Source: Paenibacillus pinisoli (GTDB lineage: Bacteria > Bacillota > Bacilli > Paenibacillales > Paenibacillaceae). Taken from it: a DNA stretch of 64,000 nt. Shown one piece after another: positions 37,338 through 46,461 of this stretch. The first letter of the stretch is position 1, and each line of letters opens with the position of its first letter. Made by a program: the position numbers and the translations under genes. The notes under the pieces are model-generated. The model searched no databases. It was not told the origin of the DNA and was given only the letters and a program-made list of their open reading frames with translations. The DNA is taken from contig NZ_QXQB01000004.1 in assembly GCF_003605435.1 (NCBI RefSeq), forward strand, positions 372,001 through 436,000, read 5' to 3'.

Positions 37338-37823
37338 TTATTTCAATACGCGTCTGGCTGTTACATATTTGTTTTTCCAGTAGCTAGTGTTCATGTCACT
37401 GACCGTGACGCCTTGGCTGCTGGAGCTATGGATGATTTTTTGGTTGCCCGCATAGATCGCGACGTGGCTAATCGATTTGCCGTTCGTTTTGTAGAAGACA
37501 AGATCGCCCATGCTGAGGGAGCCTTTGTCTACTTTGGTGCCCATGCTTGCTTGTGCGGCGGATGTGCGCGGCAGCCATACCTTAAAGGACTTGAATATGT
37601 ATTGGGTAAAGGAGGAGCAGTCGAAGGAAGCGGTGCTTCCGGCTTTTGCCCCGAATTGATAAGGGGTGCCGATAAATTCTTTGCTGGTTGCGATGAGCTC
37701 GGTCGAAGTAGGTGTAGCTGCATGAGCTTTATCTCCGGCTGTTCCAAAGGTGAGGGCAGACCAGACGATCGCTCCGCATGTTCCGATTTTGACGATGGTT
37801 TTAAGCAGGTTGCTGTTTCTCAT
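37338..37823 (-). CDS. secreted NlpC/P60 peptidoglycan hydrolase
   Basis: 161 residues. Signal peptide to about residue 36 (cleavage after AHA), then an NlpC/P60 catalytic domain with Cys69 in FDCSSFTQYIF, His120 in ISHVAIYAG and His132. Likely a D,L-endopeptidase cutting wall peptides between D-iGlu and diaminopimelate. The translation from an earlier ATG (37865) adds residues without an SD; the start at MRNSN (37823) begins a normal signal peptide. Confidence 0.9.
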   Translation of the reverse strand: MRNSNLLKTIVKIGTCGAIVWSALTFGTAGDKAHAATPTSTELIATSKEFIGTPYQFGAKAGSTASFDCSSFTQYIFKSFKVWLPRTSAAQASMGTKVDKGSLSMGDLVFYKTNGKSISHVAIYAGNQKIIHSSSSQGVTVSDMNTSYWKNKYVTARRVLK

Positions 37824-38021
37824 GTTGTTCAGATTATCCCTTCTCGTTTCGTGATGTACCCACACTATAACATAGTGAAACAGGGCCGATTTTCCTGTAT
37901 GAGAATGATAATCCAGCGTGAGCCGGGGATTATGAGCGTTTATGAGAAAAACATGAAAAAATATTAATGATGTGTTACATTACGGATAGCTTGACTGATA
38001 TCACTTCCGAGGGGGATACAT

Positions 38022-38801
38022 ATGGCTCTTCTAACTTGTCGATTTTATTCGGAAACACTAGGTATGAGCACGTCCATGACGGTTATTCTGCCCCAAGCTA
38101 CAAGATCGCAAATCGGGATGGACAACGCTGCGGCTGCAGGGAAACACAAAACATTGTATTTGCTGCACGGCTTGTCGGATGACGATTCGATCTGGGTCCG
38201 GCGCACATCGGTCGAACGGTATGTGGCTGAGCTGGGACTTGCTGTTGTGATGCCTAATGTGCATCGCAGCTTCTATGCGGATATGGAGTACGGGGAGGCG
38301 TACTGGACATTCTTGACGGAGGAGCTTCCGGCCGTGGCGCGTTCCTTCTTCCCGTTGTCGGAAGCGAGAGAAGACAACTTTGTGGCGGGGCTGTCCATGG
38401 GCGGCTATGGCGCCTTTAAGTGGGCGCTGCGCCATCCGGACCGCTTCGCTGCGGCGGGCAGCTTCTCCGGGGCGCTCGACATTGCGGCTCGTGTGGGAGA
38501 GGTTGGGCAGTTCGACCGCATCTTCAAGCAGATATTTGGGGACAAGCAGATTCAAGGGTCTGACGATGATCTGCTCGCGCTGCTCGCCCGCTCTGCTTCT
38601 GGCCCGAACGGAGAGCGGCCGCTATTGTACCAGAGCTGCGGCACCGAAGATTTCTTGTACAACGGCAACAAGGCCTTCCGCGAAGCATGCGAGAAGACCG
38701 ATTACAAATTGACGTATTCGGATGGCCCGGGCGGCCATAGCTGGGTTTACTGGGATGAGCATATCCAGAAATTTCTGAAATGGCTCCCCCTAGGCAAATA
38801 A
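38022..38801 (+). CDS. EstA/FrmB-type alpha/beta-hydrolase esterase
   Basis: 259 residues. Nucleophile Ser125 in GLSMGGYG, an Asp in CGTEDFLYN and a His in GGHSWVYW, the esterase-D / tributyrin-esterase pattern; LLHGLSDDDSIW is the oxyanion part. Likely acts on short-chain or acetyl esters; S-formylglutathione hydrolase is less likely since Bacillales use other thiols. GAGGGGG lies before the ATG. Convergent with the gene at 38825. Confidence 0.9.
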   Translation: MALLTCRFYSETLGMSTSMTVILPQATRSQIGMDNAAAAGKHKTLYLLHGLSDDDSIWVRRTSVERYVAELGLAVVMPNVHRSFYADMEYGEAYWTFLTEELPAVARSFFPLSEAREDNFVAGLSMGGYGAFKWALRHPDRFAAAGSFSGALDIAARVGEVGQFDRIFKQIFGDKQIQGSDDDLLALLARSASGPNGERPLLYQSCGTEDFLYNGNKAFREACEKTDYKLTYSDGPGGHSWVYWDEHIQKFLKWLPLGK

Positions 38802-38824
38802 AGCTGGGATGCAGCGATATTCGC

Positions 38825-40954
38825 CTAACGGTTGGATTTGCTGATGATTTCGCGATTGTCCCATAGCAGCGACCGCAGATTGGACTTGGACCCCTGAATG
38901 ATAAAGTGGGGGATGCCATACATCTTCGCGATGTCGATTCCGTCCCATGTCGCCCGGTGCGACGTGGAGGTAATGAGCAGGAACAGCGCTTGCGAACGGC
39001 GCAAATCCGCAGCGACACGCTCAGGATGGTCGCCGGTGTCATGGGCGAGCTCGGCGCCGCTTTCGTGAACGACATGCTCGAACCACTTGCGGACGCCGCC
39101 GACAATCGTAATCAGGCAATCCTGCAGGAACGGCGCAGGCTGCTCCTTGTACGTTTTGCGTTTTTCTTTGTTTTTCTTGTATATAGCTTGCTCAGCCTGT
39201 GCCGGGTGCACAGGCTTTGTTTTGCCCGCGTCGGCTGTCAGCACCTCGCCCTGCAGACGGTACAGCTTGGTCAAGCGAGCAATATGGCTGCCCTCCGCGA
39301 CGTTGAAGGAGCAGGGATCGCCATGCGCGGGCTTCTGTATTTCGATATCTTTATAATGAATTTGATAACGGTTGGATGAATCGTTCATATCCACGCAGAA
39401 CCAGAGATGGCCTTCGCCCGACTCGATATAACCGTCGTATTGATGAATCGGCGAGAATGCGTCGTCTCCCTGGAAGAGCAGCTGCAAGTCGTAATAGAGC
39501 GACTTGCCGTCCTGCTTGACCGGCGTGCAGAGCAGCTCTGCCTCATGCTGAAGCTCATGCTGCTGGACAAGCGATTCGGTTATGTTGAACGATTCGCCGT
39601 TCTCCAGCCGAACGAACCCTCCATGATCGCGGCGGAAGAAGGTGCCGTACAGCGAGTTCGGAGACGGCTGCACTTGCAAGAGCGGATGGGCGTCCGGCTC
39701 CTGCTCTTCCTGCGCCTGCTCCTCGCATTCAATCGGCTCCGCGGCACTCTTCGCGCGGCTGCGCTCCGCATTCTCCAGCGGCAAGTCGTTCAGCTGCAAG
39801 TACTGGTCCAGCGCATCCAGCAAATCCAGTGCCTTGCGCATCCGGTTGCGGGAGGCGAGGGCGGCATGTCGCGAATCGTCATTGCGGGACGACGGGATTG
39901 TCTGCGCGACGGAGGCCAGCTCAAGCTCAAGGCTCTGGGACAGCAGTCTGGCGATCGATTCCGGACTGTTCAGCTGATTGCGCACATCGGATATCGCCTG
40001 CCGTAAATTCGCCTTGTCCTTCTCCTGATAGTCGAGATCCTTCTTCTGCTCTTCGATTGTACGCTCCAGCCGCTTGTGCTGCTGGTTGAGCGAGCGGATC
40101 TGCTCCATGAAATGATGGCGCTCCTCCAGCCAATCGGCTTGCTCTTGCTTCCAGTGGCGGTCGCGCTCCGTCTGAGTATTCTGCTGCTGGCTTATCATCG
40201 CGGCCGCCTGATCCGCCTCTTCCCGCAGACGTTCGATCTCTTCCTCAAGCAGCTCCATTTCCTTCGACTTCATTCTCAGCAGCTTATTCTTCTGGACAAG
40301 ATCATGCTCCAGCCTTTGCCGTGTCGAGCTTTCTTTTTTGTACAAGTCGCCGAGTATTTTAATTTTCTTATCAAGCTTTCCGTTGTCGGACTGTTCATCT
40401 TCCGGCGGCTCTTCATGCTCAGGGAGCTCGCTCTTCAGATTGGCTTCGCCGCTTTGCATCCAGCGCTCCTCCAGCTTCTTCATCTCCAGCAGCCAGAGGT
40501 CATGGTCGCCGGATTTGGCGGGGTGGAAGTAGATCGTCCAGTAATGAGGCCAGAATCCCTCCGCCTCCAGTCTCTCCTCTTGCTCGTCCAGCAGGGAGGC
40601 AAGCGGCGGAAAGTCTTCATCGTTCTTGTAAGGAAGCCGCTGGATGACAGTCAACATCAGCCTGCGCTTCAAGGCGATATTGCCCGGAGCCTGCTGCACA
40701 TAGGACCGGAGCAGCTTCACGAACAGCATATCCGGCCATTTGCGCAATTCGCGTCTGGCAAATGGGAACTCTAGCGTCAGCGCCATCGCCAGCTTCTCCT
40801 TATCGGAGAGCTGCTTGGCATAATCGAGGAACATTTCGTTCGGCAGGGGCTGATGGGTCTCGCGCTCCAATATCGTACGATAGGCCTCCATCTCTTTTGT
40901 CCATTCGGGGGATTCCAACAGGCCCGAGATACGGGCTTTTGACTTCATATCCAC
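38825..40954 (-). CDS. large coiled-coil protein with C-terminal DUF2325-like domain
   Basis: 709 residues, no signal peptide or membrane helix. N-terminal helical region to about 220, long coiled coil (about 245-395: heptads rich in Glu, Lys, Gln), a beta-rich piece that looks OB- or cold-shock-like (NSLYGTFFRRDHGGFVRLEN) and a C-terminal DUF2325-like domain (ITIVGGVRKWFEHVV to the end, with ITSTSHRATW). Function unknown. The start GTG 40954 is 7 bases after GGAGG; further upstream residues look non-coding. Monocistronic. Confidence 0.7.
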   Translation of the reverse strand: MDMKSKARISGLLESPEWTKEMEAYRTILERETHQPLPNEMFLDYAKQLSDKEKLAMALTLEFPFARRELRKWPDMLFVKLLRSYVQQAPGNIALKRRLMLTVIQRLPYKNDEDFPPLASLLDEQEERLEAEGFWPHYWTIYFHPAKSGDHDLWLLEMKKLEERWMQSGEANLKSELPEHEEPPEDEQSDNGKLDKKIKILGDLYKKESSTRQRLEHDLVQKNKLLRMKSKEMELLEEEIERLREEADQAAAMISQQQNTQTERDRHWKQEQADWLEERHHFMEQIRSLNQQHKRLERTIEEQKKDLDYQEKDKANLRQAISDVRNQLNSPESIARLLSQSLELELASVAQTIPSSRNDDSRHAALASRNRMRKALDLLDALDQYLQLNDLPLENAERSRAKSAAEPIECEEQAQEEQEPDAHPLLQVQPSPNSLYGTFFRRDHGGFVRLENGESFNITESLVQQHELQHEAELLCTPVKQDGKSLYYDLQLLFQGDDAFSPIHQYDGYIESGEGHLWFCVDMNDSSNRYQIHYKDIEIQKPAHGDPCSFNVAEGSHIARLTKLYRLQGEVLTADAGKTKPVHPAQAEQAIYKKNKEKRKTYKEQPAPFLQDCLITIVGGVRKWFEHVVHESGAELAHDTGDHPERVAADLRRSQALFLLITSTSHRATWDGIDIAKMYGIPHFIIQGSKSNLRSLLWDNREIISKSNR

Positions 40955-41366
40955 CAGCGCTCCTCCTTCGCGAATTGCTCTAGCAAACATTCGACAAACG
41001 TTTGCACTTTTCCTTTGACCAGCAGGGACATTCTGTGAATTATTTACAGGACAATTGTTTCTTTGATCATAAAAAATTGCGACTTGCGGAATGGTCGGGG
41101 ACTTTAGCACTATTTGGAAATTGTGGAGCGAGATTTCTTGTCGTTTTCGCCTTGTTATGAAATCGCGCACCCGGCAATAGAATAAGAGAATTACATCTCC
41201 TTCTATATGATATCTATTCCTACTAGGTTACTATATTCATCCATGGTTGTGCAAAGCCGGAAATTTGGACCAAAAACTTAAGAGGTAGTCCTTCCGGCAT
41301 TCCTGTACGGATACAGCAGCGGCGCCGAAGCAATATTGCTTCGGCGCCGCTTGGAAACGAAGTGAA
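40955..41366. other. intergenic region between two minus-strand genes
   Basis: 412 bases, AT-rich in the middle. It holds a large perfect hairpin GCGGCGCCGAAGCAA / TTGCTTCGGCGCCGC at 41320-41352 directly after the aldo-keto reductase stop, but lacking a T-run. The upstream part probably carries the promoter of the gene at 38825. No gene seen. Confidence 0.6.
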
Positions 41367-42191
41367 TTAGAAATTGAAATTGTCAGGGTCCGGACCAAAA
41401 CGCTGATTGCGGTTCAGTGCCGAGATTTGCGCAACTTCCTCTTCTGTCAATGTGAAGTCGAAGATATCCGCATTCTCGACCAGGCGGGATGGAGTCGTTG
41501 TTTTTGGAATCGTAACAACGCCTTGATGAAGATCCCAGCGGAGTACAACCTGTGCCGGAGACTTGCCGTATTTCGCTCCGATTTCGGCGAGCAGCGGAAT
41601 ATCCAGATTGCCCTGCATAAGCGGGCTCCAAGCCGTCAGGCGGATGTTATGCTCCTGGCAGAACGCTTGCAGCTCGGCTTGCGTCAGCAGCGGGTGGTAC
41701 TCCACCTGGTTGACCATTGGAACGATCTCGCTCGATTCGATCAGATCCTGCAAGTGATGGATTTGGAAGTTGCTGACGCCGATCGCGCGGGCTTTGCCCT
41801 CGCTGTATATTTTCTCGAGCGCTCTCCATGTATCTTTGTATTTGCCTTTGACCGGCCAGTGAATGAGGATCAAATCCACATAGTCCATCTGCAGCTTGTC
41901 AAGACTCGCTTGGAACGCCGCAAGCGTCGTGTCGTAGCCTTGCTCGGCGTTCCAGATCTTCGTCGTAATGAACAATTGGTCGCGGGCTACGCCGCTTGCG
42001 CGGACTCCTGCGCCTGTGCCGACTTCGTTCTGGTAGGCCGCCGCCGTATCGATGCTGCGGTAGCCCGCTTCGACCGCCGCTTGCACGGTAGAAGCGGCTA
42101 CGTCGTCCGCCACTTTCCATACGCCAAGGCCGAACTTCGGCATCTCAACGCCATTGCTTAGGGTATAGCTTTCTGTCAACGCTTTTGTCAT
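41367..42191 (-). CDS. aldo-keto reductase (YvgN/glyoxal reductase type)
   Basis: 274 residues. Catalytic tetrad Asp48, Tyr53, Lys78 and His111 (DTAAAYQNE, TTKIWN, LILIHWP); NADPH-binding end with IPKTTTPSRLVEN. Reduces aldehydes such as methylglyoxal. SD GAGAGGAGC upstream of ATG 42191. Directly downstream of the alcohol dehydrogenase (33 bases), so both probably form an aldehyde/alcohol operon. Confidence 0.93.
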   Translation of the reverse strand: MTKALTESYTLSNGVEMPKFGLGVWKVADDVAASTVQAAVEAGYRSIDTAAAYQNEVGTGAGVRASGVARDQLFITTKIWNAEQGYDTTLAAFQASLDKLQMDYVDLILIHWPVKGKYKDTWRALEKIYSEGKARAIGVSNFQIHHLQDLIESSEIVPMVNQVEYHPLLTQAELQAFCQEHNIRLTAWSPLMQGNLDIPLLAEIGAKYGKSPAQVVLRWDLHQGVVTIPKTTTPSRLVENADIFDFTLTEEEVAQISALNRNQRFGPDPDNFNF

Positions 42192-42223
42192 GATGGATAG
42201 CTCCTCTCGTTAATCGTGATTTA

Positions 42224-43390
42224 TTACAGGGACATGCGCAAAATTTCGCGTACATCATCTTTTCCGAGACGCTTGAACGAGCCGATGTCGCCATAGCGCA
42301 CAGCTTCCTCGGCCATCCGGTCGAGCTGATCCTCGCCGATGCCGAAGTCCGCCAGCCTGGATTCAGCGCCGATGCGCGAGAAGAAGTCGCGGGTAGCCTG
42401 AATGCCGGCAAGAGCAATCTCATCGTCTGACTTGCCTGCCGGATCAATGCCCCATACCCGGACCGCGTACTGGACGAAGCGGTCTATCCGTTCCTGGTAC
42501 ACATAGCGCATCCAGTTCGGGAAGATGATGGCCAGGCCTGCGCCATGCGGGATATCGTAGATAGCGCTCACTTCATGCTCGATGCCGTGGGAAGCCCAGT
42601 CATTGGCCATGCCAAGGCTGATCTGCCCGCCGTTCAGCGCCATGGTGCCGCACCACATGAGGTTCGCTCTTGCGGCCGCGTCCGCCGGATCCGCGAGGGC
42701 GGGCTCTACATTCTCGATGACCGTCTGCAGGATAGACTCACAGAATCTTTCCTGGAGCGGGGTACCTTGCGTTTTGCTGAAATACTGCTCGAATACATGC
42801 GACATGATATCGACGGAGCCGTATACGGTATGATTGCGCGGTACGGAATACGTCAGCGTCGGATCAAGGATTGAGAACTTGGGATATAGATGGGGGCTGC
42901 CGGCTCCGCGCTTCAGCTTCTCTTCCCAGTTGGAAATAACGGTATTCCCGTTCATCTCTGAGCCGGTAGCGGCAAGCGTCAGCACTGTGCCGAGCGGGAG
43001 CGCCTGGCTGACCGAGGCTTTGTGCGTGAAGAAGTCCCATACGTCGCCCTCATACAGCGCGCCTGCCGCAATCGCCTTGGATGCGTCGATGACGCTGCCG
43101 CCGCCAATTGCGAGGATAATGTCGATGCCGTGCTCCCGGCATATATGTATGCCTTTCTTCACCGTTGACAGCCGCGGGTTCGGCTCGATGCCGGCAAGCT
43201 CGAAGATCGCCACGCCGGCGTCCTTCAATTGCTTGACTGCGCGCTCGTACAAGCCGGTGCTCTTGATGCTGCCCCCGCCGTAGACGAGAAGGGCTTTCTT
43301 GCCGTAGGATGAGGTCAGCTTGCCGATCTGCTCGGCGGCCCCTTCACCGAATATGATGCGGGTGGGGTTGTGAAATTGAAACGGGTTCAT
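42224..43390 (-). CDS. iron-containing alcohol dehydrogenase (butanol-dehydrogenase-like)
   Basis: 388 residues, group III Fe-ADH. GGGS motif with AIGGGSVIDASK, metal ligands in DIMSHVFEQYF and ASHGIEHEVS plus DIPHGAGLAI. Resembles YugJ/BdhA: NAD(P)H-linked reduction of aldehydes to alcohols. SD AGGAGGC lies before ATG 43390. Divergent from the ArsR-type gene, which may control it. Confidence 0.93.
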   Translation of the reverse strand: MNPFQFHNPTRIIFGEGAAEQIGKLTSSYGKKALLVYGGGSIKSTGLYERAVKQLKDAGVAIFELAGIEPNPRLSTVKKGIHICREHGIDIILAIGGGSVIDASKAIAAGALYEGDVWDFFTHKASVSQALPLGTVLTLAATGSEMNGNTVISNWEEKLKRGAGSPHLYPKFSILDPTLTYSVPRNHTVYGSVDIMSHVFEQYFSKTQGTPLQERFCESILQTVIENVEPALADPADAAARANLMWCGTMALNGGQISLGMANDWASHGIEHEVSAIYDIPHGAGLAIIFPNWMRYVYQERIDRFVQYAVRVWGIDPAGKSDDEIALAGIQATRDFFSRIGAESRLADFGIGEDQLDRMAEEAVRYGDIGSFKRLGKDDVREILRMSL

Positions 43391-43501
43391 ATGCGCGCCT
43401 CCTCTAAACGTTAACTTTGCGGGTAACTATATCGATAAAAACGGGCTTTCGGGTTTCATTTTATTGAATAGAATGTGGACTGTCAAGTTGGACATGGCCT
43501 G

Positions 43502-43530
43502 TTGTTAGATTAACTTTTAAGTTATATAAT
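43502..43530 (+). promoter_or_regulatory. arsR promoter with operator in spacer
   Basis: TTGTTA (43502-43507), 17-base spacer, TATAAT (43525-43530). The spacer holds TAACTT-TT-AAGTTA (43511-43524). A half-like site TAACTTTGC at 43412 lies before the alcohol dehydrogenase. Consistent with ArsR control of both. Confidence 0.6.
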
Positions 43531-43572
43531 GGAGCTGAAAACGGAGTAACGACGACAGAAAGGGTTGTCAGG

Positions 43573-44478
43573 ATGGACATTGAAGTCAGCAGCAGCAACA
43601 TGGGATTTTTGGAATGCTTTTCTTCACCTACGCGCGTCCGGATTATTGAGCTGCTCGGCGAGCGGCCTATGAACATCAAGAGCTTATCGGAAGCGCTAGA
43701 CATAAAGTCTCCGATCGTCACCCGGCATATACATATGCTGGAGGAAGCGGGCATCGTCCGCAGTGAAAGCGTAGCAGGCAAGCGGGGGATGCAGAAGCTG
43801 TGCTATCTGCACCTCAGTCAAGCTACCCTGCTATTCAAGGGCGCGCCGAGGCAGGAGGACCGCAGCCGCTATTTCGTCTCCTTGCCGGTCGGCACCTATG
43901 CTTCCTGCGAGGTCAAGCCGACCTGCGGACTTGCCTCGGCGCACGGGATGATCGGCATGTGCGACGATCCCCGGTATTTCGCTGACCCGGAGCATGTGCA
44001 TGCACGGGTGATCTGGTTCGGCTCGGGGTATGTGGAATACCGCATTCCGAATTATATGGTCAACAACGAAAAGCCGGACTCGCTGGAAATATCGCTGGAG
44101 ATCTGCTCAGAGACGCCGTGCAACGTTAACCATCTGCCCTCGGATATCGTATTTTCGGTGAATGGGACGGAGGTGGGCACCTGGACGTATCCGGGCGACT
44201 TCGGAGGCGCTCGCGGCATCTATACGCCGGCCTGGTGGTACAAAAACATCCATTACGGCCTCATGAAGACGATTCGCATAACGCGCCAAGGCTCATTCAT
44301 CGACGGAGTGAAGGTGTCCGATGTAACGATCGACGGCCTGTCGCTGTCCTATGACAAGGAAATCCTGTTCCGGATCGCGTGCAGCGCTACAGCCAAAAAC
44401 TGCGGCGGCGTTACGCTCTTCGGCAAAAACTTCGGCAATTACAATCAAGATATCGAAGTTACGTTAAGATGCTTGTAG
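43573..44478 (+). CDS. ArsR-type regulator with large C-terminal beta domain
   Basis: 301 residues. The N-terminal winged helix (FLECFSSPTRVRIIELLGER, then SLSEALDIKSPIVTRHIHM) is ArsR-like; the remaining 200 residues are a beta-rich region with GMCDDPRYFADPEHVHARVI and WFGSGYVEYRIPNY, an arrangement found in Bacillales regulators but not in classical metal-sensing ArsR. Its ligand is unknown. It may autoregulate through the palindrome at 43511. No clear SD except GACAGAAAGGGTTGTCAGG. Confidence 0.8.
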   Translation: MDIEVSSSNMGFLECFSSPTRVRIIELLGERPMNIKSLSEALDIKSPIVTRHIHMLEEAGIVRSESVAGKRGMQKLCYLHLSQATLLFKGAPRQEDRSRYFVSLPVGTYASCEVKPTCGLASAHGMIGMCDDPRYFADPEHVHARVIWFGSGYVEYRIPNYMVNNEKPDSLEISLEICSETPCNVNHLPSDIVFSVNGTEVGTWTYPGDFGGARGIYTPAWWYKNIHYGLMKTIRITRQGSFIDGVKVSDVTIDGLSLSYDKEILFRIACSATAKNCGGVTLFGKNFGNYNQDIEVTLRCL

Positions 44479-44512
44479 CTCCTCACTGGTTAATTGGCCA
44501 GAGGATAGAAGA

Positions 44513-44561
44513 AGGGCAAGTCCCGGCGCAGCGCAGCTGCTGCCTTGGACTTGCCCTTTGT
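44513..44561. terminator. bidirectional terminator, arsR / J-like gene
   Basis: AAGGGCAAGTCC and GGACTTGCCCTT are perfect 12-base arms enclosing a GC-rich loop, with T-run. Confidence 0.85.
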
Positions 44562-44569
44562 AATATCCC

Positions 44570-45460
44570 TTACGGCGAGGGAATCGTCTTCGCGTAATGC
44601 TCAATAAATTTGATGGCGTTGTCAGGACGCTTGGCGTTGGCGCGTACGCCCGCAATCAGCTCGACCTTCATCATCTTCAATTCCTTGAACAAATCCGATT
44701 TGCTCAGATCGATGCCGTAGACGGAGCCCTCCGGATTTTTCTCCGGCTTCAGCTCCAGCGCAGCCGGTCCGTCCGCATACTCGGCCAGCTCCGGACGTTC
44801 GTCAAGCGGCAGGAGCGCCTCTTGAAGCCCAATCCACTCGAACATATACTTATCCATCAAATAAAGATCGGGAATTTCGGACATGACCGTAACAAGCGCC
44901 TTTTGCAAATACGCGTACCGGTTCATGTCGTCCTGCGGGATGAAGATCGTGGAATACTCCAGTCGCTTCCATTCTGGAAACGGCTTCATCAGCGCGTTCG
45001 TGACAAGATCCTTTTCCTGTCCGCTTTCCTCCATGAAGGTGCCCATGAAGGTGACCTGCAGGTCCATTGGCGGCAGGCTGGCCAAATATCGTTGATGCTC
45101 CTTATGATCGATATAGCTCATAATGCCATAGATGATAACGCCTACCAGCGCGATGGCTCCGATCGTATGCCACTTGTAATACCGCCAGAAGTGATCCACC
45201 TTTTGCGCTTTGCCCGCCATGCCTTTGTATTTGCCGTATTCCTTTTCATTGAACTCCTGCGCGAATTTCTCGTCATCGCGGGCTAGAATGAGCCGGTACG
45301 CGGCCGTTACCTGCCGGAATTCTTCGTCTCCCGCGGGGTCTCCCGACTTGGAGCGCGCCTTCTCGCGCCTGACCAGCGTCGAATAGCGCTTCTCCACTTC
45401 TTCCTTGGGCGCGTTCTCCTTAAGACCCAATGTCTTGTAGGCTTGCTTCAAATCGTCCAC
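44570..45460 (-). CDS. membrane protein with degenerate J-like domain
   Basis: 296 residues. The first 65 residues resemble a J domain (YKTLGLKENAPKEEVEKRYS, EEFRQVTAAYRLIL) but the HPD tripeptide is missing, so no DnaK stimulation is expected. A transmembrane helix lies at about 95-115 and is followed by an extracytoplasmic domain of about 180 residues with no motif I recognise. SD region AGAGGTGACAGAG before the ATG. Function unknown. Confidence 0.75.
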   Translation of the reverse strand: MDDLKQAYKTLGLKENAPKEEVEKRYSTLVRREKARSKSGDPAGDEEFRQVTAAYRLILARDDEKFAQEFNEKEYGKYKGMAGKAQKVDHFWRYYKWHTIGAIALVGVIIYGIMSYIDHKEHQRYLASLPPMDLQVTFMGTFMEESGQEKDLVTNALMKPFPEWKRLEYSTIFIPQDDMNRYAYLQKALVTVMSEIPDLYLMDKYMFEWIGLQEALLPLDERPELAEYADGPAALELKPEKNPEGSVYGIDLSKSDLFKELKMMKVELIAGVRANAKRPDNAIKFIEHYAKTIPSP

Positions 45461-45644
45461 TCTGTCACCTCTATTGAATTTGGAGATCTAGCAATCTGCT
45501 ATATACAAGTATACGGAAAAAGGGAAGTGCAAAGCAAACCGGAATGCCGTTATTTTTTGCGGCATGATACAATAGAAGGAAGCGCCAAATTGGAATGGGC
45601 GCGCTAGCGTGGAATCAAGGTTTGATATAAAGGGGGAGAGGGGC

Positions 45645-46163
45645 ATGTTCGACCCGACTGTATTTGATAATTTGAAGGTTGCCTTCGAGAACGAATTGTA
45701 CGATCTGGACAATCTGGACCGGATCATTGCGATTACCGGCCGCAAGGATGTGCTCGACATGGCGGTCATGTCCCGCGAGTTCTCGCTGTCCTTCCGGCTT
45801 GCGGGGGGCGGCGACGGCGTGAGCGCCGAAGTGGTGCTGGATACGTCGCTGCGCGACTTGTCTGCCGAGATATTGGAGCTGCAAGGGGAGAAAGCGGCCT
45901 GCGGCCTCGCAATCCGGTTCCATACCGAAGTGGAGACGGAGGAGCTGGATGTCCGCTGCAGGGAGATAGAGCGCTGCATCGCCGATATTTGGCTGCCGGA
46001 GGAGCCGCCCGTTCAGACGTTAAGCCGGGTATTCGGCGATGCTGGCGGACGCTACCGCAATCAGGTAGAGCTCCGCTTCCGCCGACGGATCGGCGAGGAG
46101 CAGATGGAGGATATTCCGGAGCTGATCGACCATGCCGTCCGCACGCTGGAGGCGCTGGCGTAA
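45645..46163 (+). CDS. conserved cytoplasmic protein of unknown function
   Basis: 172 residues, acidic, soluble. Starts MFDPTVFDNLKVAFENELYD; no motif recognised. ATG 45645 follows a strong GGGGGAGAGG; an earlier frame start at 45609 has none. It lies between convergent or divergent neighbours with its own spacing and precedes the preQ1-controlled operon, but the riboswitch lies after its stop. Confidence 0.75.
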   Translation: MFDPTVFDNLKVAFENELYDLDNLDRIIAITGRKDVLDMAVMSREFSLSFRLAGGGDGVSAEVVLDTSLRDLSAEILELQGEKAACGLAIRFHTEVETEELDVRCREIERCIADIWLPEEPPVQTLSRVFGDAGGRYRNQVELRFRRRIGEEQMEDIPELIDHAVRTLEALA

Positions 46164-46265
46164 ATAATTGCTATTTGCATCCCTTTGCGGCTATGCTATA
46201 GTACGAATGAACAATTGAAGAGAAAATCCGGTTCAGCCGCAGGCCAGCAGGTCTCGGCGGCGCCG

Positions 46266-46300
46266 GGAGAGGTTCGCGAACTCCCTCTATAAAAAACTAA
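46266..46300 (+). ncRNA. preQ1-I riboswitch
   Basis: AGAGGTTCGCGAACTCCCTC (46268) followed by TATAAAAAACTAA matches the preQ1-I pattern: P1 AGAGG/CCTCT and the A-rich tail pairing back in the pseudoknot. Located 160 bases before queC, as expected for preQ1 feedback. Confidence 0.9.
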
Positions 46301-46343
46301 AACGAAAAGCGGTAGCCCTCTGTTTGGGCATCGTCGTTTTTGT
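46300..46343 (+). terminator. possible attenuator after preQ1 aptamer
   Basis: GCCC/GGGC core and outer AACGA/TCGTT pairs, ending in TTTTTG. The stem is imperfect, so this is a moderate call. Confidence 0.5.
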
Positions 46344-46461
46344 GTTCGGCGCATTCGCGCTTCCGCAAGGGGGCCCGGGGCGCCGTTTCTTATTTCTATC
46401 CGCCGGTTCCCCAGCGGAATCGGCGCGGAGTTCCGCCTTCTCTATCTTGGGAGGAGACATT

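Noticed and set aside
41320..41352. Intrinsic terminator
   Set aside because: The hairpin is perfect, but no T-run follows on either strand. Kept only as a hairpin in the intergenic note.
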